NCBI RefSeq assembly: GCF_900156455.1
Contig: NZ_FTNQ01000001.1
Span: forward strand, 124,001 to 188,000
Origin: Microbacterium sp. RURRCA19A
GTDB taxonomy: Bacteria > Actinomycetota > Actinomycetes > Actinomycetales > Microbacteriaceae
Direction: 5' to 3'
Length of the DNA stretch: 64,000 bases
Within the stretch, counting starts at the first letter, position 1. Each line of letters starts with the position of its first letter. The notes under the pieces were generated by a model, which worked only from the letters and a program-made list of their open reading frames with translations, searched no databases and was not told the DNA's origin. The position numbers and the translations under genes are program-made. Positions 35,869 through 47,503 of this stretch are shown piece by piece.

Positions 35869-37587
35869 ATGCCCGCTCCGCAGAATCCGAACACCGGTGA
35901 GTTCGACATCAAGCCCCGCAGTCGCGTCGTCACCGACGGCATCGAAGCCACCACGTCCCGAGGCATGCTCCGTGCCGTCGGCATGGGCGACGAGGACTGG
36001 GACAAGCCCCAGATCGGCATCGCCTCCAGCTGGAACGAGATCACTCCCTGCAACCTGAGCCTCGACCGTCTGGCCCAGGGCGCGAAAGAGGGCGTGCACG
36101 CCGGCGGCGGCTACCCGCTGCAGTTCGGCACCATCTCCGTCTCGGACGGCATCTCGATGGGGCACGAGGGAATGCACTTCTCGCTCGTCTCCCGCGAGGT
36201 CATCGCCGACTCGGTCGAGACCGTCATGATGGCCGAGCGCCTCGACGGCTCGGTGCTGCTCGCCGGCTGCGACAAGTCGATCCCCGGCATGCTCATGGCA
36301 TCCGCCCGTCTCGACCTCTCCAGCGTCTTCCTCTACGCCGGCTCCATCGCGCCGGGCTGGGTCAAGCTCAGCGACGGCACCGAGAAAGACGTCACGATCA
36401 TCGACTCGTTCGAGGCCGTGGGCGCGTGCCTCGCGGGCAAGATGAGCGAGGCCGACCTCAAGCGCATCGAGTGCGCGATCGCCCCGGGCGAGGGCGCGTG
36501 CGGTGGCATGTACACCGCCAACACGATGGCCTCCGTCGCCGAAGCGCTCGGTCTCAGCCTCCCCGGCTCGGCCGCCCCGCCGTCGGCCGACCGCCGTCGC
36601 GACTACTTCGCCCACCGCTCGGGCGAGGCCGTGGTGAACCTGCTGCGTCAGGGAATCACGACGCGCGACATCCTCACTAAAGAGGCGTTCGAGAACGCCA
36701 TCGCGCTGGCGATGGCCCTCGGCGGCTCGACCAATGTCGTGCTCCACCTGCTGGCCATCGCCAACGAGGCCGAGGTCGAACTGTCGCTGCACGACTTCAA
36801 CCGCATCGGTGACAAGGTGCCGCACGTCGCCGACATGAAGCCGTTCGGCAAGTACGTCATGAACGACGTCGACCGTCACGGCGGCATCCCGGTCATCATG
36901 AAGGCGATGCTCGACGAGGGCCTCCTGCACGGCGACGCGCTCACCGTCACGGGGAAGACCCTGGCCGAGAACCTCGCCGACCTGAACCCCGACCCGGTGG
37001 ACGGCAACGTCATCCACCGCTTCGACGACCCGATCCACGCCACCGGCGGCATCACGGTCCTGCACGGATCGCTCGCTCCGGAAGGTGCGGTCGTGAAGAC
37101 CGCGGGCTTCGACGCCTCGGTGTTCGAGGGACCCGCGCGGGTGTTCGAGCGCGAGCGCGGCGCCATGGATGCCCTCGAGGCCGGAGAGATCAACGCCGGC
37201 GACGTCATCGTGATCCGCTACGAAGGCCCCAAGGGCGGCCCGGGTATGCGGGAGATGCTCGCCATCACCGCGGCCATCAAGGGCGCGGGGCTCGGAAAAG
37301 ATGTACTACTCTTGACGGACGGTCGATTCTCAGGCGGCACAACCGGCCTCTGCATCGGCCACATAGCTCCCGAAGCGGTGGACGCAGGTCCTATCGCCTT
37401 CGTGCGCGATGGTGATCTGATACGGGTCGATATCGCCGCTCGCACTCTCGACTTGATCGTCGATGACGCCGAGCTGAGTTCCCGCCGCGAAGGCTGGGAA
37501 CCGCTTCCCCCGCGCTATACCCGTGGCGTTCTGGCCAAGTACTCCAAGCTCGTGCACTCCGCCGCGGAGGGCGCGGTCACGGGCTGA
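35869..37587 (+). CDS. ilvD: Dihydroxy-acid dehydratase
   Basis: IlvD makes the 2-oxo acid precursors of valine, isoleucine, leucine and pantothenate with an Fe-S cluster. The 572 residues show the cysteines in [25 protein letters not shown] and [13 protein letters not shown], and C-terminal [19 protein letters not shown]. From 37294 to about 37548 codon use changes: by hand count 30 of 85 codons end in A or T, against about 9 of 85 just before. The gene begins the branched-chain amino acid block. Confidence 0.95.
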   Translation: MPAPQNPNTGEFDIKPRSRVVTDGIEATTSRGMLRAVGMGDEDWDKPQIGIASSWNEITPCNLSLDRLAQGAKEGVHAGGGYPLQFGTISVSDGISMGHEGMHFSLVSREVIADSVETVMMAERLDGSVLLAGCDKSIPGMLMASARLDLSSVFLYAGSIAPGWVKLSDGTEKDVTIIDSFEAVGACLAGKMSEADLKRIECAIAPGEGACGGMYTANTMASVAEALGLSLPGSAAPPSADRRRDYFAHRSGEAVVNLLRQGITTRDILTKEAFENAIALAMALGGSTNVVLHLLAIANEAEVELSLHDFNRIGDKVPHVADMKPFGKYVMNDVDRHGGIPVIMKAMLDEGLLHGDALTVTGKTLAENLADLNPDPVDGNVIHRFDDPIHATGGITVLHGSLAPEGAVVKTAGFDASVFEGPARVFERERGAMDALEAGEINAGDVIVIRYEGPKGGPGMREMLAITAAIKGAGLGKDVLLLTDGRFSGGTTGLCIGHIAPEAVDAGPIAFVRDGDLIRVDIAARTLDLIVDDAELSSRREGWEPLPPRYTRGVLAKYSKLVHSAAEGAVTG

Positions 37588-37630
37588 CGGCCGTCCCCCT
37601 TTCACCCCCACCTGGTTCCGAGGTACCACC

Positions 37631-39436
37631 ATGTCCGCCGAATCCGCCACGGCCGTTCCCCGGCCCCCCGCTCGCACCGCCCCGGCGCCCGTGCTCACGG
37701 GCGCCCAGGCGGTCGTCCGTTCGCTCGACCTGCTCGGCGTGACCGATGTGTTCGGTCTGCCGGGCGGCGCGATCATGCCCGTCTACGACCCGCTCATGGA
37801 CGACGAGAACGTCCGCCACATCCTCGTGCGCCACGAGCAGGGCGCCGGCCACGCGGCCGAGGGGTATGCCGCAGCCTCCGGTCGCACCGGCGTCGCCATC
37901 GCGACGTCCGGCCCCGGTGCGACCAACCTCGTCACCGCGATCGCCGACGCCTACATGGACTCGGTGCCGCTGGTCTGCATCACCGGCCAGGTGTTCTCGA
38001 CCCTCATGGGGACGGATGCCTTCCAGGAAGCCGACATCGTCGGCATCACGATGCCGATCACGAAGCACTCGTTCCTGGTGAAGTCCGCCGAGGAGATCCC
38101 CGGCGCGATCGCCGCGGCGTTCGAGATCGCCTCGACCGGGCGTCCCGGCCCGGTGCTGGTGGACATCACGAAGGACGCGCAGCAGAACTCGGCGCCGTTC
38201 ATCTGGCCGCCGAAGATCGATCTGCCCGGCTACCGTCCCGTCACGAAGGCCCACGGCAAGCAGATCCAGGCCGCGGCGCAGCTGATCGCGCACGCGAAGA
38301 AGCCCGTGCTGTACGTCGGGGGCGGTGTGATCCGCGCGAAGGCGTCGGCCGAGCTCAAGACGTTCGCCGAGGCGACCGGCGCTCCGCTGGTGACGACGCT
38401 GATGGCGCGCGGGGCGTTCCCCGACTCGCACGACCAGCACCTCGGGATGCCCGGCATGCACGGCACGGTGCCCGCTGTCCTGGCGCTCCAGGACAGCGAC
38501 CTCATCGTGTCGCTGGGCGCCCGTTTCGACGACCGCGTGACCGGCAAGGCGGCGCTCTTCGCTCCGAACGCGCAGGTCGTGCACGTCGACATCGATCCCG
38601 CTGAGATCTCCAAGATCCGCACCGCGGACGTTCCGATCGTGGGCGACCTCAAGGAGGTGCTCGTCGACCTGGATGCCGCGTTCCGGCAGGCGGCATCCGA
38701 GACCGAGGTCGACTACTCGGAGTGGTGGACCTTCCTCAACGGTCTCCGCGAGGAGTTCCCGCTCGGCTACACGCCCACCACCGACGGGCTCCTGTCTCCG
38801 CAGCACGTGATCCAGCGGATCGGCGAGCTGACCGGGCCCGAGGCGATCTACGCCGCGGGAGTCGGCCAGCACCAGATGTGGGCGGCGCAGTTCATCAAGT
38901 ACGAGCGTCCCAACGCGTGGCTCAACTCCGGCGGTGCCGGAACGATGGGGTACTCGGTTCCCGCCGCGATGGGCGCCAAGGTGGCCGAGCCCGAGCGCGT
39001 CGTCTGGGCGATCGACGGTGACGGCTGCTTCCAGATGACCAACCAGGAGCTCGCGACCTGCGTCATCAACGACATCCCGATCAAGGTCGCGATCATCAAC
39101 AACTCGTCCCTCGGCATGGTCCGCCAGTGGCAGACGCTGTTCTTCGACGGGCGTCACTCCAACACCGACCTGAACACGGGGCACGGGACGCGTCGCATCC
39201 CGGACTTCGTCAAGCTCGCCGAAGCCTACGGATGCCTCGCCATCCGGGTCGAGAAGGAAGATGAGATCGACGCGGCCATCCAGCTCGCGCTCGACACCAA
39301 CGACCGACCGGTCGTCATCGACTTCGTCGTGAGCGCGGATGCCATGGTGTGGCCGATGGTCCCGCAGGGCGTCAGCAACAGCTATGTCCAGTATGCCCGC
39401 GATCACTCGCCCGCCTTCGCCGAGCAGGAGGACTGA
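37631..39436 (+). CDS. ilvB: Acetolactate synthase large subunit
   Basis: IlvB is the thiamine-diphosphate enzyme that makes acetolactate or acetohydroxybutyrate. The 601 residues contain the catalytic glutamate in [16 protein letters not shown], the FAD domain motifs, and the ThDP motif [29 protein letters not shown]. The first 22 residues are a Pro/Ala-rich extension. The ATG at 37631 is followed by ilvN one base after the stop. Confidence 0.96.
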   Translation: MSAESATAVPRPPARTAPAPVLTGAQAVVRSLDLLGVTDVFGLPGGAIMPVYDPLMDDENVRHILVRHEQGAGHAAEGYAAASGRTGVAIATSGPGATNLVTAIADAYMDSVPLVCITGQVFSTLMGTDAFQEADIVGITMPITKHSFLVKSAEEIPGAIAAAFEIASTGRPGPVLVDITKDAQQNSAPFIWPPKIDLPGYRPVTKAHGKQIQAAAQLIAHAKKPVLYVGGGVIRAKASAELKTFAEATGAPLVTTLMARGAFPDSHDQHLGMPGMHGTVPAVLALQDSDLIVSLGARFDDRVTGKAALFAPNAQVVHVDIDPAEISKIRTADVPIVGDLKEVLVDLDAAFRQAASETEVDYSEWWTFLNGLREEFPLGYTPTTDGLLSPQHVIQRIGELTGPEAIYAAGVGQHQMWAAQFIKYERPNAWLNSGGAGTMGYSVPAAMGAKVAEPERVVWAIDGDGCFQMTNQELATCVINDIPIKVAIINNSSLGMVRQWQTLFFDGRHSNTDLNTGHGTRRIPDFVKLAEAYGCLAIRVEKEDEIDAAIQLALDTNDRPVVIDFVVSADAMVWPMVPQGVSNSYVQYARDHSPAFAEQED

Positions 39437-39437
39437 G

Positions 39438-41040
<1,603 letters not shown>

Positions 41041-41050
41041 TCCCCGCCGC

Positions 41051-41085
41051 GAACGCCCCGGAACCGTCCTGGTTCCGGGGCGTTC
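41051..41085 (+). terminator. Terminator after ilvC
   Basis: GAACGCCCCGGAACC pairs perfectly with GGTTCCGGGGCGTTC around a GTCCT loop (15-bp stem). No long U tract. Confidence 0.75.
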
Positions 41086-41127
41086 GCCGTTGCGGCGGGG
41101 CATCGACGCCCCACGGGCGTGCAGCGC

Positions 41128-41133
41128 TAGCGT
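41128..41133 (+). promoter_or_regulatory. -10 element of the 176-residue membrane protein gene
   Basis: TAGCGT, 6 nt before GTG 41140. Confidence 0.5.
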
Positions 41134-41139
41134 GGAGGC

Positions 41140-41670
41140 GTGAGCACACCGCGCGACGACGACGCCCTCTCCTGGGGCGGTGACGACGACCCGACGCTCG
41201 ATGTGGGCGAGAAGCGGGTCTCCGAAGCCGAGCCCTTGCCGTTGCAGCACGAGGCCGAGCCCGAACCGCTCCAGCCGGAACCGCTGTCGACCTCGGCGGC
41301 GCCGGCATCCCGGCATCCGGGAACCGCGCCCGAAGCCGACGCCGAGACCACGGATGAGGGGGATGCCGAACACTCGGCGCCGCTCGGCAATGTCGGGCTC
41401 GTCGGCATCGGGATGATCGCCGCGACGTTCCTGCTCTTCGCGGTCGGCTGGTTGGTGGCCGGATTCCGTCTGCGCGACCTCGGCCTCCCCATCCCCGACG
41501 TCACGGTCCTCGCGCTGACCATCGCCGCGACCCTCGCGCCGCCGGTGTGGTTCGTGACCGTCCTGGCGCTCACGCGCGGCTGGCGCACGTGGCAGCGGTT
41601 CCTGCTGCTCATCCTCGGCATCCTGTTGCTCGTTCCGTGGCCCTTCCTCTCGTTGGGAGCTTCCGTATGA
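41140..41670 (+). CDS. Membrane protein of unknown function, 176 residues
   Basis: The first 75 residues are acidic and Pro/Glu-rich and look disordered (SWGGDDDPTLDVGEKRVSEAEPLP). Three hydrophobic segments follow at about 85-107, 120-143 and 150-172. No family is recognised. The stop overlaps the next membrane protein's start, so the two probably act together. A leaderless -10 is present. Confidence 0.72.
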   Translation: MSTPRDDDALSWGGDDDPTLDVGEKRVSEAEPLPLQHEAEPEPLQPEPLSTSAAPASRHPGTAPEADAETTDEGDAEHSAPLGNVGLVGIGMIAATFLLFAVGWLVAGFRLRDLGLPIPDVTVLALTIAATLAPPVWFVTVLALTRGWRTWQRFLLLILGILLLVPWPFLSLGASV

Positions 41671-42005
41671 GCGCCACCACCCGCGTCCGCCGCCTGCCGA
41701 CGTGGCTCGTCGTGACCATCGCCGGGCTCTTCGGCCTGCTGTACGCCTTCGTCGTCTGGAGCTCGGTGGCGCTGCTCGTGCAGCAGGCGACCGGCGCCCT
41801 CGGCCTGAACGGGCTGGGATGGTTCGTCTACATCCTGCCGATCGTGTTCCCCCTGGTGGCCTTCGGCGTCGCGTTCGCGATCGGCGCGCGCCGCAAGGCA
41901 GGGGAATTCTCGCTGGCCCTGCTCGCCGGGCTCACCCTGTCCGCCGCGTTCTGGCTGGCGATCGTCGGGTACGGAGCGACGTCGTACGGGTTGTACGGCG
42001 GCTGA
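41667..42005 (+). CDS. Membrane protein of unknown function, 112 residues
   Basis: This small protein has three hydrophobic segments (about 12-38, 48-72 and 83-105) with a basic loop RRKAGEF between the second and third. It is coupled to the preceding membrane protein by an ATGA overlap. No family is recognised. Confidence 0.72.
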   Translation: MSATTRVRRLPTWLVVTIAGLFGLLYAFVVWSSVALLVQQATGALGLNGLGWFVYILPIVFPLVAFGVAFAIGARRKAGEFSLALLAGLTLSAAFWLAIVGYGATSYGLYGG

Positions 42006-42108
42006 TCGCCCGTCGGATGGCGGCGGGTCGCCCGACATACGCCTTCGGCGCGGCTGCGGGTCGCGCCCGCCGGAGCGTCACGCGGTCGGACGCCTGCCGT
42101 TGCAGCGC

Positions 42109-42114
42109 TAGGCT
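42109..42114 (+). promoter_or_regulatory. -10 element upstream of serA
   Basis: TAGGCT, about 95 nt before the serA start, so this message would have a leader. Confidence 0.4.
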
Positions 42115-42207
42115 GGCAGACGGCCCGCACGGGTCGCGCGCCCGGTTCGCGCCGGCGATGCGCGGCGGTGCGCGCCGCTCCCCAGCACCGTTTCGAAGGA
42201 CGCATCC

Positions 42208-43812
42208 GTGACGAAGCCCGTCGTGCTCATCGCCGAAGAACTCTCTCCCGCCACGATCGACGCGCTCGGCCCCGACTTCGACGTGCGCCACGTCGACGGG
42301 ACCGACCGCCCCGCGCTGCTCTCGGCCCTCGCCGACGCGCACGCGGTGCTCGTGCGCTCGGCCACCCAGATCGACGCGGAGGCCCTCGCCGCCGCGCCGT
42401 CGTTGAAGGTGGTCGCTCGCGCCGGCGTCGGACTCGACAACGTCGACATCAAGTCGGCGACCGCGGCCGGTGTGATGGTCGTCAACGCACCCACGTCGAA
42501 CATCATCTCCGCCGCGGAGCTGACCGTCGGTCACGTCCTCAGCCTCGCACGTCGGATCCCCGCCGCCCACGCCTCTCTCGCTCAGGGACTGTGGAAGCGC
42601 AGCTCCTTCACCGGCACCGAGCTCTTCGAGAAGACGATCGGCATCATCGGCCTCGGTCGCATCGGCGCCCTCATCGCGGCGCGGCTGCAGGCGTTCGACA
42701 TGCGCGTGATCGCCTATGACCCGTACGTCACCGCGACGCGCGCGCAGCAGCTCGGCGTGCAGCTCGTCTCGCTCGACGAGCTCCTCGACCAGAGCGACTT
42801 CGTCACGATCCACATGCCGAAGACCCCGGAGACGACCGGGATGATCGGTACCGAGCAGCTGCGTCGCATGAAGAAGTCGGCCTACGTCATCAACGTCGCG
42901 CGCGGCGGTCTGATCGACGAGGACGCGCTGTACGACGCGCTCACCTCGGGCGAGATCGCTGGAGCCGGCCTCGACGTCTTCTCGACCGAGCCCCCGGTCG
43001 AGGGTGGTCCGGCGCGCAAGCTCCTCGACCTGCCCAACGTGGTCGTCACGCCCCACCTCGGCGCCAGCACCGAAGAGGCCCAGGAGAAGGCCGGCGTTTC
43101 CGTCGCGCGTTCGGTCAAGCTCGCCCTCGAGGGAGACCTCGTCCCGGATGCCGTCAACGTCGCCGGTGGCGCGATCGATCCGTTCGTGCGCCCGGGCATC
43201 GCCCTGGTGGAGATGTTGGGTCAGTTCTTCAGCGGTCTGGCCGACAGCGCCCTGTCGAGCCTCGACATCGAGGTTCGCGGCGAGCTCGCGGAGTACGACG
43301 TGAGCGTGTATCGTCTCGCGGCTCTCAAGGGCATCTTCAGCCGCATCGTCAGCGAGACGGTGTCGTACGTCAACGCGCCGCTCTTCGCCGAGCAGCGCGG
43401 CGTCGAGACCCGACTCGTCGTCGAGTCGGAGAGCCCGCTCTACCGCAACATCACGATCCTGCGCGGCACTCTGGCGGACGGCTCGACCCTCGAGGTCGCC
43501 GGTACGCTCGCCGGCACGCGCATGGTGCCGAAGGTCGTGGGCATCAACGGCTACGAGATCGAGGTTCCGATCGAGGCGCACCACATCGTGATGCGCTATG
43601 CCGACCGTCCCGGCATCGTCGCGATCTACGGTCAGAAGCTCGGTGAGGCGGGCATCAACATCGCCGGCCTCCAGGTCGCCCGACCGGATGCCACGGGCCG
43701 TGCACTGTCCGTGCTCACGGTCGACTCCCCGGTGCCCGATGAGATCCTCGCGGCGATGCGCGAAGCCGTGAACGCTGATCTGTTCCGTCAGATCGAGATC
43801 GTCGAGAGCTGA
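42208..43812 (+). CDS. serA: D-3-phosphoglycerate dehydrogenase
   Basis: SerA starts serine synthesis by oxidising 3-phosphoglycerate with NAD+. The 534 residues are the long actinobacterial type: substrate and NAD domains (about 1-315, with GIIGLGRIGALIAARLQ and the catalytic His of PHLGAST), the intervening domain, and a C-terminal ACT domain (about 455-530, RPGIVAIYGQKLGEAGINIAGLQV) for serine feedback. GTG 42208 follows a GAAGGAC site. Confidence 0.96.
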   Translation: MTKPVVLIAEELSPATIDALGPDFDVRHVDGTDRPALLSALADAHAVLVRSATQIDAEALAAAPSLKVVARAGVGLDNVDIKSATAAGVMVVNAPTSNIISAAELTVGHVLSLARRIPAAHASLAQGLWKRSSFTGTELFEKTIGIIGLGRIGALIAARLQAFDMRVIAYDPYVTATRAQQLGVQLVSLDELLDQSDFVTIHMPKTPETTGMIGTEQLRRMKKSAYVINVARGGLIDEDALYDALTSGEIAGAGLDVFSTEPPVEGGPARKLLDLPNVVVTPHLGASTEEAQEKAGVSVARSVKLALEGDLVPDAVNVAGGAIDPFVRPGIALVEMLGQFFSGLADSALSSLDIEVRGELAEYDVSVYRLAALKGIFSRIVSETVSYVNAPLFAEQRGVETRLVVESESPLYRNITILRGTLADGSTLEVAGTLAGTRMVPKVVGINGYEIEVPIEAHHIVMRYADRPGIVAIYGQKLGEAGINIAGLQVARPDATGRALSVLTVDSPVPDEILAAMREAVNADLFRQIEIVES

Positions 43813-43831
43813 CGCACGACGGAAGTGCGGG

Positions 43832-43859
43832 GGAGGGGGTCGCGTAAGCGGCCCCCTCC
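43832..43859 (+). terminator. Terminator after serA
   Basis: GGAGGGGGTCGC pairs with GCGGCCCCCTCC (one G-U pair) around a GTAA loop. Confidence 0.65.
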
Positions 43860-44010
43860 TCCTGCGTTTCGGGTTCTCGTCCGTTCGGCTGCGTCCACGA
43901 TCCGTCCTGGGCGGCACACGGGGTGCGGTCTCGGGTGAGATCCGTCCGGCGGAGGATGGAATCGGCGGGACCCGGCGACCGCCGGGCCCGTTCGTCGTCA
44001 GCATCGACCC

Positions 44011-44307
44011 ATGCTCTTCTCCCTGGTCGGTCGGCTGGCGTCGGTGGCTGTCGGCTCCGCCCTCCTCATCGTCGGGCTCGCCGAGATCGTGGGCGGCCGG
44101 TGGTGGGGATCCCTCGCGGTCGTCGGCGCGGCCGGTGTCCTGCTGGGCGTGGCGCTGGAGGCATCCGGGATCGTTCGCGTCCCGCGCCGGGGCGATCGCC
44201 GATCTCAGGTGGTCGCTGCGACGACCGCGGAGATGAGCGCGTCGAGGTCGGTGCCCTCGAGTGCGGGGCCGGGGAGCGCGTTGAGGTCGAGAACGGCGTT
44301 GAAGTAG
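44011..44307 (+). CDS. Possible small membrane protein, 98 residues
   Basis: The first 60 residues form two hydrophobic segments (SLVGRLASVAVGSALLIVGL and a second through about 56), which look like a real membrane protein. The last third is antisense to the 3' end of the tetR gene over 103 bp and is low-complexity. No ribosome site is clear. It may be an overprinted tail or a spurious frame. Confidence 0.4.
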   Translation: MLFSLVGRLASVAVGSALLIVGLAEIVGGRWWGSLAVVGAAGVLLGVALEASGIVRVPRRGDRRSQVVAATTAEMSASRSVPSSAGPGSALRSRTALK

Positions 44308-44747
44308 AGCCCGTCGCTCACGAGCAGGACCATCTGCAGGGCGGTCTCGTCACGGGTGTGGGCGCGCAGGCTGTCTTCCCAGAGTTCGCGGACACGGCGC
44401 AGGCTCGCCGATGCGGCGTCGCTGCCGTTCTGAGCCAACCGTGACACCGCGAGGATGGTCACATCCAGGGGCGAACCGGTGTTCTGCGACGAGCGCAGGT
44501 GCGCGGCCACGACGCCTTCCGGAGAGTTCTCGATTTCGTCGACGTCCTGCTGGGCGAGCGTCTCGAGGCGCTGCACGAGGGCTTCCTCCAGCGCGCTCTT
44601 CGAGTTGAAGTGGTAGAGAAGTCCGCCCTTGCTGACACCGGCGGCGCGGGCCGTGGCATCCATCGTCGCCGCCCGTTCGCCGTCGTCGACGAGGATGCGG
44701 GTGAAGGCGTCGAGGACGGCCTCGCGGGCGAGTGGGGGTCTGCTCAT
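44205..44747 (-). CDS. TetR family transcriptional regulator
   Basis: The 180 residues contain an N-terminal helix-turn-helix (about 8-55: AVLDAFTRILVDDGERAATMDATARAAGVSKGGLLYHFNSK region) and a helical ligand domain. It is divergent from a DHA2-type exporter and probably represses it. The promoter between them is AT-rich, with an ACCG-N6-CGGT inverted repeat. Confidence 0.88.
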   Translation of the reverse strand: MSRPPLAREAVLDAFTRILVDDGERAATMDATARAAGVSKGGLLYHFNSKSALEEALVQRLETLAQQDVDEIENSPEGVVAAHLRSSQNTGSPLDVTILAVSRLAQNGSDAASASLRRVRELWEDSLRAHTRDETALQMVLLVSDGLYFNAVLDLNALPGPALEGTDLDALISAVVAATT

Positions 44748-44789
44748 GGCCTTTAGATCGTAATGGCGGGCGGTGTGTCGATTCTGTTA

Positions 44790-44812
44790 CTATACCGGCT
44801 GGACGGTTTAGA
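44790..44812. promoter_or_regulatory. TetR operator candidate
   Basis: TATACCG-GCTGGA-CGGTTTA is an imperfect inverted repeat in the tetR/MFS divergent promoter, overlapping TACTAT, a likely -10. Confidence 0.5.
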
Positions 44813-44828
44813 AACGGAACTCGGAAGA

Positions 44829-46367
44829 ATGCTCACCTCGTCGTTGCCCACTCAAGAGATCAACGCTCCTCGCGCCGGCTGGCGCGGGTGGTTCGCGCTG
44901 GCGGTGCTCATGCTGCCCGTGCTGCTCGTGTCGGTCGACAACACCGTGCTGAGCTTCGCTCTGCCCGAGATCGCGCTGTCGCTGCAGCCGTCGAGCATCG
45001 AGCAGCTCTGGATCATCGACGTCTACCCGCTCGTTCTAGCCGGACTCCTCGTCACCATGGGCACGCTGGGTGACCGGTTCGGCCGGCGGCGCATGCTCCT
45101 GATCGGCGCTACCGGATTCGCGGTTGTCTCCGCGCTCTCCGCGTTCGCGCCCACCGCGGCGCTGCTGATCGCGGGACGCGCTCTGATGGGTGTGTTCGGT
45201 GCGATGCTGATGCCCTCCACCCTGTCGCTGCTGCGCAGCATCTTCCGCGACCGCGACGAGCGACGCCTCGCCATCGCGGTGTGGGCGTCCGGGTTCTCCG
45301 CGGGCGCCGCTCTCGGTCCGATCGTGGGCGGGTTCCTGCTCGAACACTTCACCTGGGGGTCGGTCTTCCTCATGGCCGTGCCCGTGCTCGTGCCCTTGCT
45401 GGTGCTGGCGCCGTTCTTCGTGCCCGAGAGTCGCGATCCTGCCCCGGGCCGGTTCGACCCGGTGAGCGTCTTCCTCTCGCTCGCGACGATGGTGCCGGTC
45501 GTCTACGGCATCAAGAAGCTGGCCGTCGACGGTCCGACCCTGACCACCGGTGCTCTCTTCGTCATCGGCGTCGTGTTCGGCTGGCTGTTCGTGCGGCGGC
45601 AGCGTTCCCTGCCCACCCCGATGCTCGACATGTCGCTGTTTCGTCGGGGCACGTTCTCCGGCGCGATCCTGGTCAACCTGCTCAGCGTCGTCGGTCTCGT
45701 GGGCTTCCTGTACTTCGTGGCACAGCACCTGCAGCTGGTCGTCGGACTCACGCCGATGGTGGCCGGCTTCGCGCTGCTGCCGGGGCTCGTGCTGATGATC
45801 GTGTCGGGCCTCGCCGTAGTCCCGGTGGCGCAGCGGTTCGCGCCGCGGGTCGTCGTCCCCGCGGCACTGGGCTTCTCGGTGGTCGCGTACGTCCTGGTCG
45901 CGGTGTCCACCGGCGACCTCGTGCTGCTCATCGTCGCCTTCGGTCTCCTCGGAATCGGCATCGGTGCCGCTGAGACCGTGTCGAACGAGCTCATCCTGTC
46001 CAGCGCCCCGCCGGCGAAGGCCGGTGCGGCCAGCGCGGTGTCGGAGACGGCCTACGAAGTGGGGGCCGTGCTCGGTACGGCGGTGCTCGGCGGCATCCTC
46101 GCCGCGTTCTACCGCGCACAGCTCGTGCTTCCGGCCGGACTCCCCGAGGCTGCCGCCGACGCGGCCCGCGAGACCCTCGCCGGGGCGGTGGCGGTGTCGC
46201 ACACGCTGGACGATGCCGCTCTGGCGGAATCGCTGCGTCTCGCGGCCGCGCACGCGTTCGATTCCGGCGTCGTGGTCACGGCGTTGATCGGTGCCGGGCT
46301 GATCGTCGTGGCGGCCCTCATCGCTGCCACTACCCTGGGAGGAACCCGCGGCGCGTCGACGAAGTGA
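44829..46367 (+). CDS. DHA2-type multidrug MFS transporter
   Basis: This 512-residue exporter has 14 hydrophobic segments, as in QacA and EmrB. Motifs include VSVDNTVLSFALPEIALSL in segment 1 and GDRFGRRRMLLIGATGFAV (motif A), with ASGFSAGAALGPIVGGFLL as motif C, the antiporter signature. It likely exports cationic or lipophilic drugs. The start at 44829 follows a GGAAG site. The pair with tetR sits as an insert between serA and leuB. Confidence 0.88.
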   Translation: MLTSSLPTQEINAPRAGWRGWFALAVLMLPVLLVSVDNTVLSFALPEIALSLQPSSIEQLWIIDVYPLVLAGLLVTMGTLGDRFGRRRMLLIGATGFAVVSALSAFAPTAALLIAGRALMGVFGAMLMPSTLSLLRSIFRDRDERRLAIAVWASGFSAGAALGPIVGGFLLEHFTWGSVFLMAVPVLVPLLVLAPFFVPESRDPAPGRFDPVSVFLSLATMVPVVYGIKKLAVDGPTLTTGALFVIGVVFGWLFVRRQRSLPTPMLDMSLFRRGTFSGAILVNLLSVVGLVGFLYFVAQHLQLVVGLTPMVAGFALLPGLVLMIVSGLAVVPVAQRFAPRVVVPAALGFSVVAYVLVAVSTGDLVLLIVAFGLLGIGIGAAETVSNELILSSAPPAKAGAASAVSETAYEVGAVLGTAVLGGILAAFYRAQLVLPAGLPEAAADAARETLAGAVAVSHTLDDAALAESLRLAAAHAFDSGVVVTALIGAGLIVVAALIAATTLGGTRGASTK

Positions 46368-46392
46368 TGCGCCCTGAGCGCTGAGGAGTGCG

Positions 46393-47445
46393 ATGTCGCG
46401 CGTCGTCAAACTGGCCGTCATCCCCGGTGACGGCATCGGTCCCGAGGTCGTCACCGAGGCCGTGAAGGTCCTCGACGCGGTCACCGCCGGGTCCGGTGTG
46501 GAATTCGAGAAGACGCCGTTCTCCCTCGGCGCCGGCCGTTACCTCGAGACGGGCGACACGCTCACCGATGCGGACCTCGCCGCGATCGCCGAGCACGACG
46601 CGATCCTCCTGGGCGCGGTCGGGGGTGTGCCCGGCGACCCGCGCCTGAAGGACGCGAACATCGAGCGCGGCCTGCTGCTGAAGCTGCGTTTCGAGCTCGA
46701 CCACTACGTCAACCTGCGCCCCTCGAAGCTGTACCCCGGAGCGACCGGTCCGCTCGCGAACCCGGGCGACATCGACTTCGTCGTGGTCCGCGAGGGTACC
46801 GAAGGGCCGTACGTCGGCAACGGCGGCTCCATCCGGCGCGGCACGCCGCACGAAGTCGCGAACGAGACGTCCGTGAACACCGCCTACGGCATCGAGCGGG
46901 TTGTGCGCTACGCGTTCGACCTCGCCGAGCGTCGCCGGAAGAAGCTCACGCTCGTGCACAAGACGAACGTCCTGGTGCACGCCGGTGGCATGTGGAAGCG
47001 GATCGTCGACGCCGTGGCGTCGGAGCACCCCGAGGTCGACGTAGATTACCTGCACGTCGACGCGGCCACCATCTTCCTGGTCACGAACCCGAGCCGCTTC
47101 GATGTGATCGTCACCGACAACCTCTTCGGCGACATCCTGACCGACCTGGCCGGCGCCGTCACCGGTGGCATCGGCCTCGCCGCATCGGGCAACATCAACC
47201 CCGACGGCGCGTTCCCCTCGATGTTCGAGCCCGTCCACGGATCGGCGCCCGACATTGCGGGCACCCAGAAGGCCGATCCCACGGCCGCGATCCTCTCCGT
47301 CGCCCTTCTGCTCGATCACCTCGGGCTCCCCGACGAAGCCACTCGCGTCACCCGCGCCGTGGAAGACGACATCGCGACCCGGGATGCCACCCCGCGCAGC
47401 ACCGCGCAGATCGGCGACGCCATCGCCGCCCGCGTCCAGGCGTAA
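46393..47445 (+). CDS. leuB: 3-isopropylmalate dehydrogenase
   Basis: LeuB oxidatively decarboxylates 3-isopropylmalate in leucine synthesis. The 350 residues show [46 protein letters not shown] and the metal-binding [22 protein letters not shown]. It lies 25 bp after the MFS stop, but its metabolic neighbour is ilvE. Confidence 0.96.
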   Translation: MSRVVKLAVIPGDGIGPEVVTEAVKVLDAVTAGSGVEFEKTPFSLGAGRYLETGDTLTDADLAAIAEHDAILLGAVGGVPGDPRLKDANIERGLLLKLRFELDHYVNLRPSKLYPGATGPLANPGDIDFVVVREGTEGPYVGNGGSIRRGTPHEVANETSVNTAYGIERVVRYAFDLAERRRKKLTLVHKTNVLVHAGGMWKRIVDAVASEHPEVDVDYLHVDAATIFLVTNPSRFDVIVTDNLFGDILTDLAGAVTGGIGLAASGNINPDGAFPSMFEPVHGSAPDIAGTQKADPTAAILSVALLLDHLGLPDEATRVTRAVEDDIATRDATPRSTAQIGDAIAARVQA

Positions 47446-47503
47446 CCTGGACCGATCGGCACGCGCCGCCGCCCGCGCCCCCCGACACCGTGTGAAAGAG
47501 ACC

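Noticed and set aside
34567..37065. 832-codon minus-strand frame over otsAB and ilvD
   Set aside because: Antisense to three well-supported genes.
37312..37340. Internal promoter at TTGACG in ilvD
   Set aside because: No acceptable -10 hexamer lies 16-18 bp downstream (the bases there are CGGCAC).
37588..37630. Leader-peptide attenuator before ilvB
   Set aside because: The 43-nt gap has no short ORF with Val/Leu/Ile codons and no terminator-antiterminator pair.
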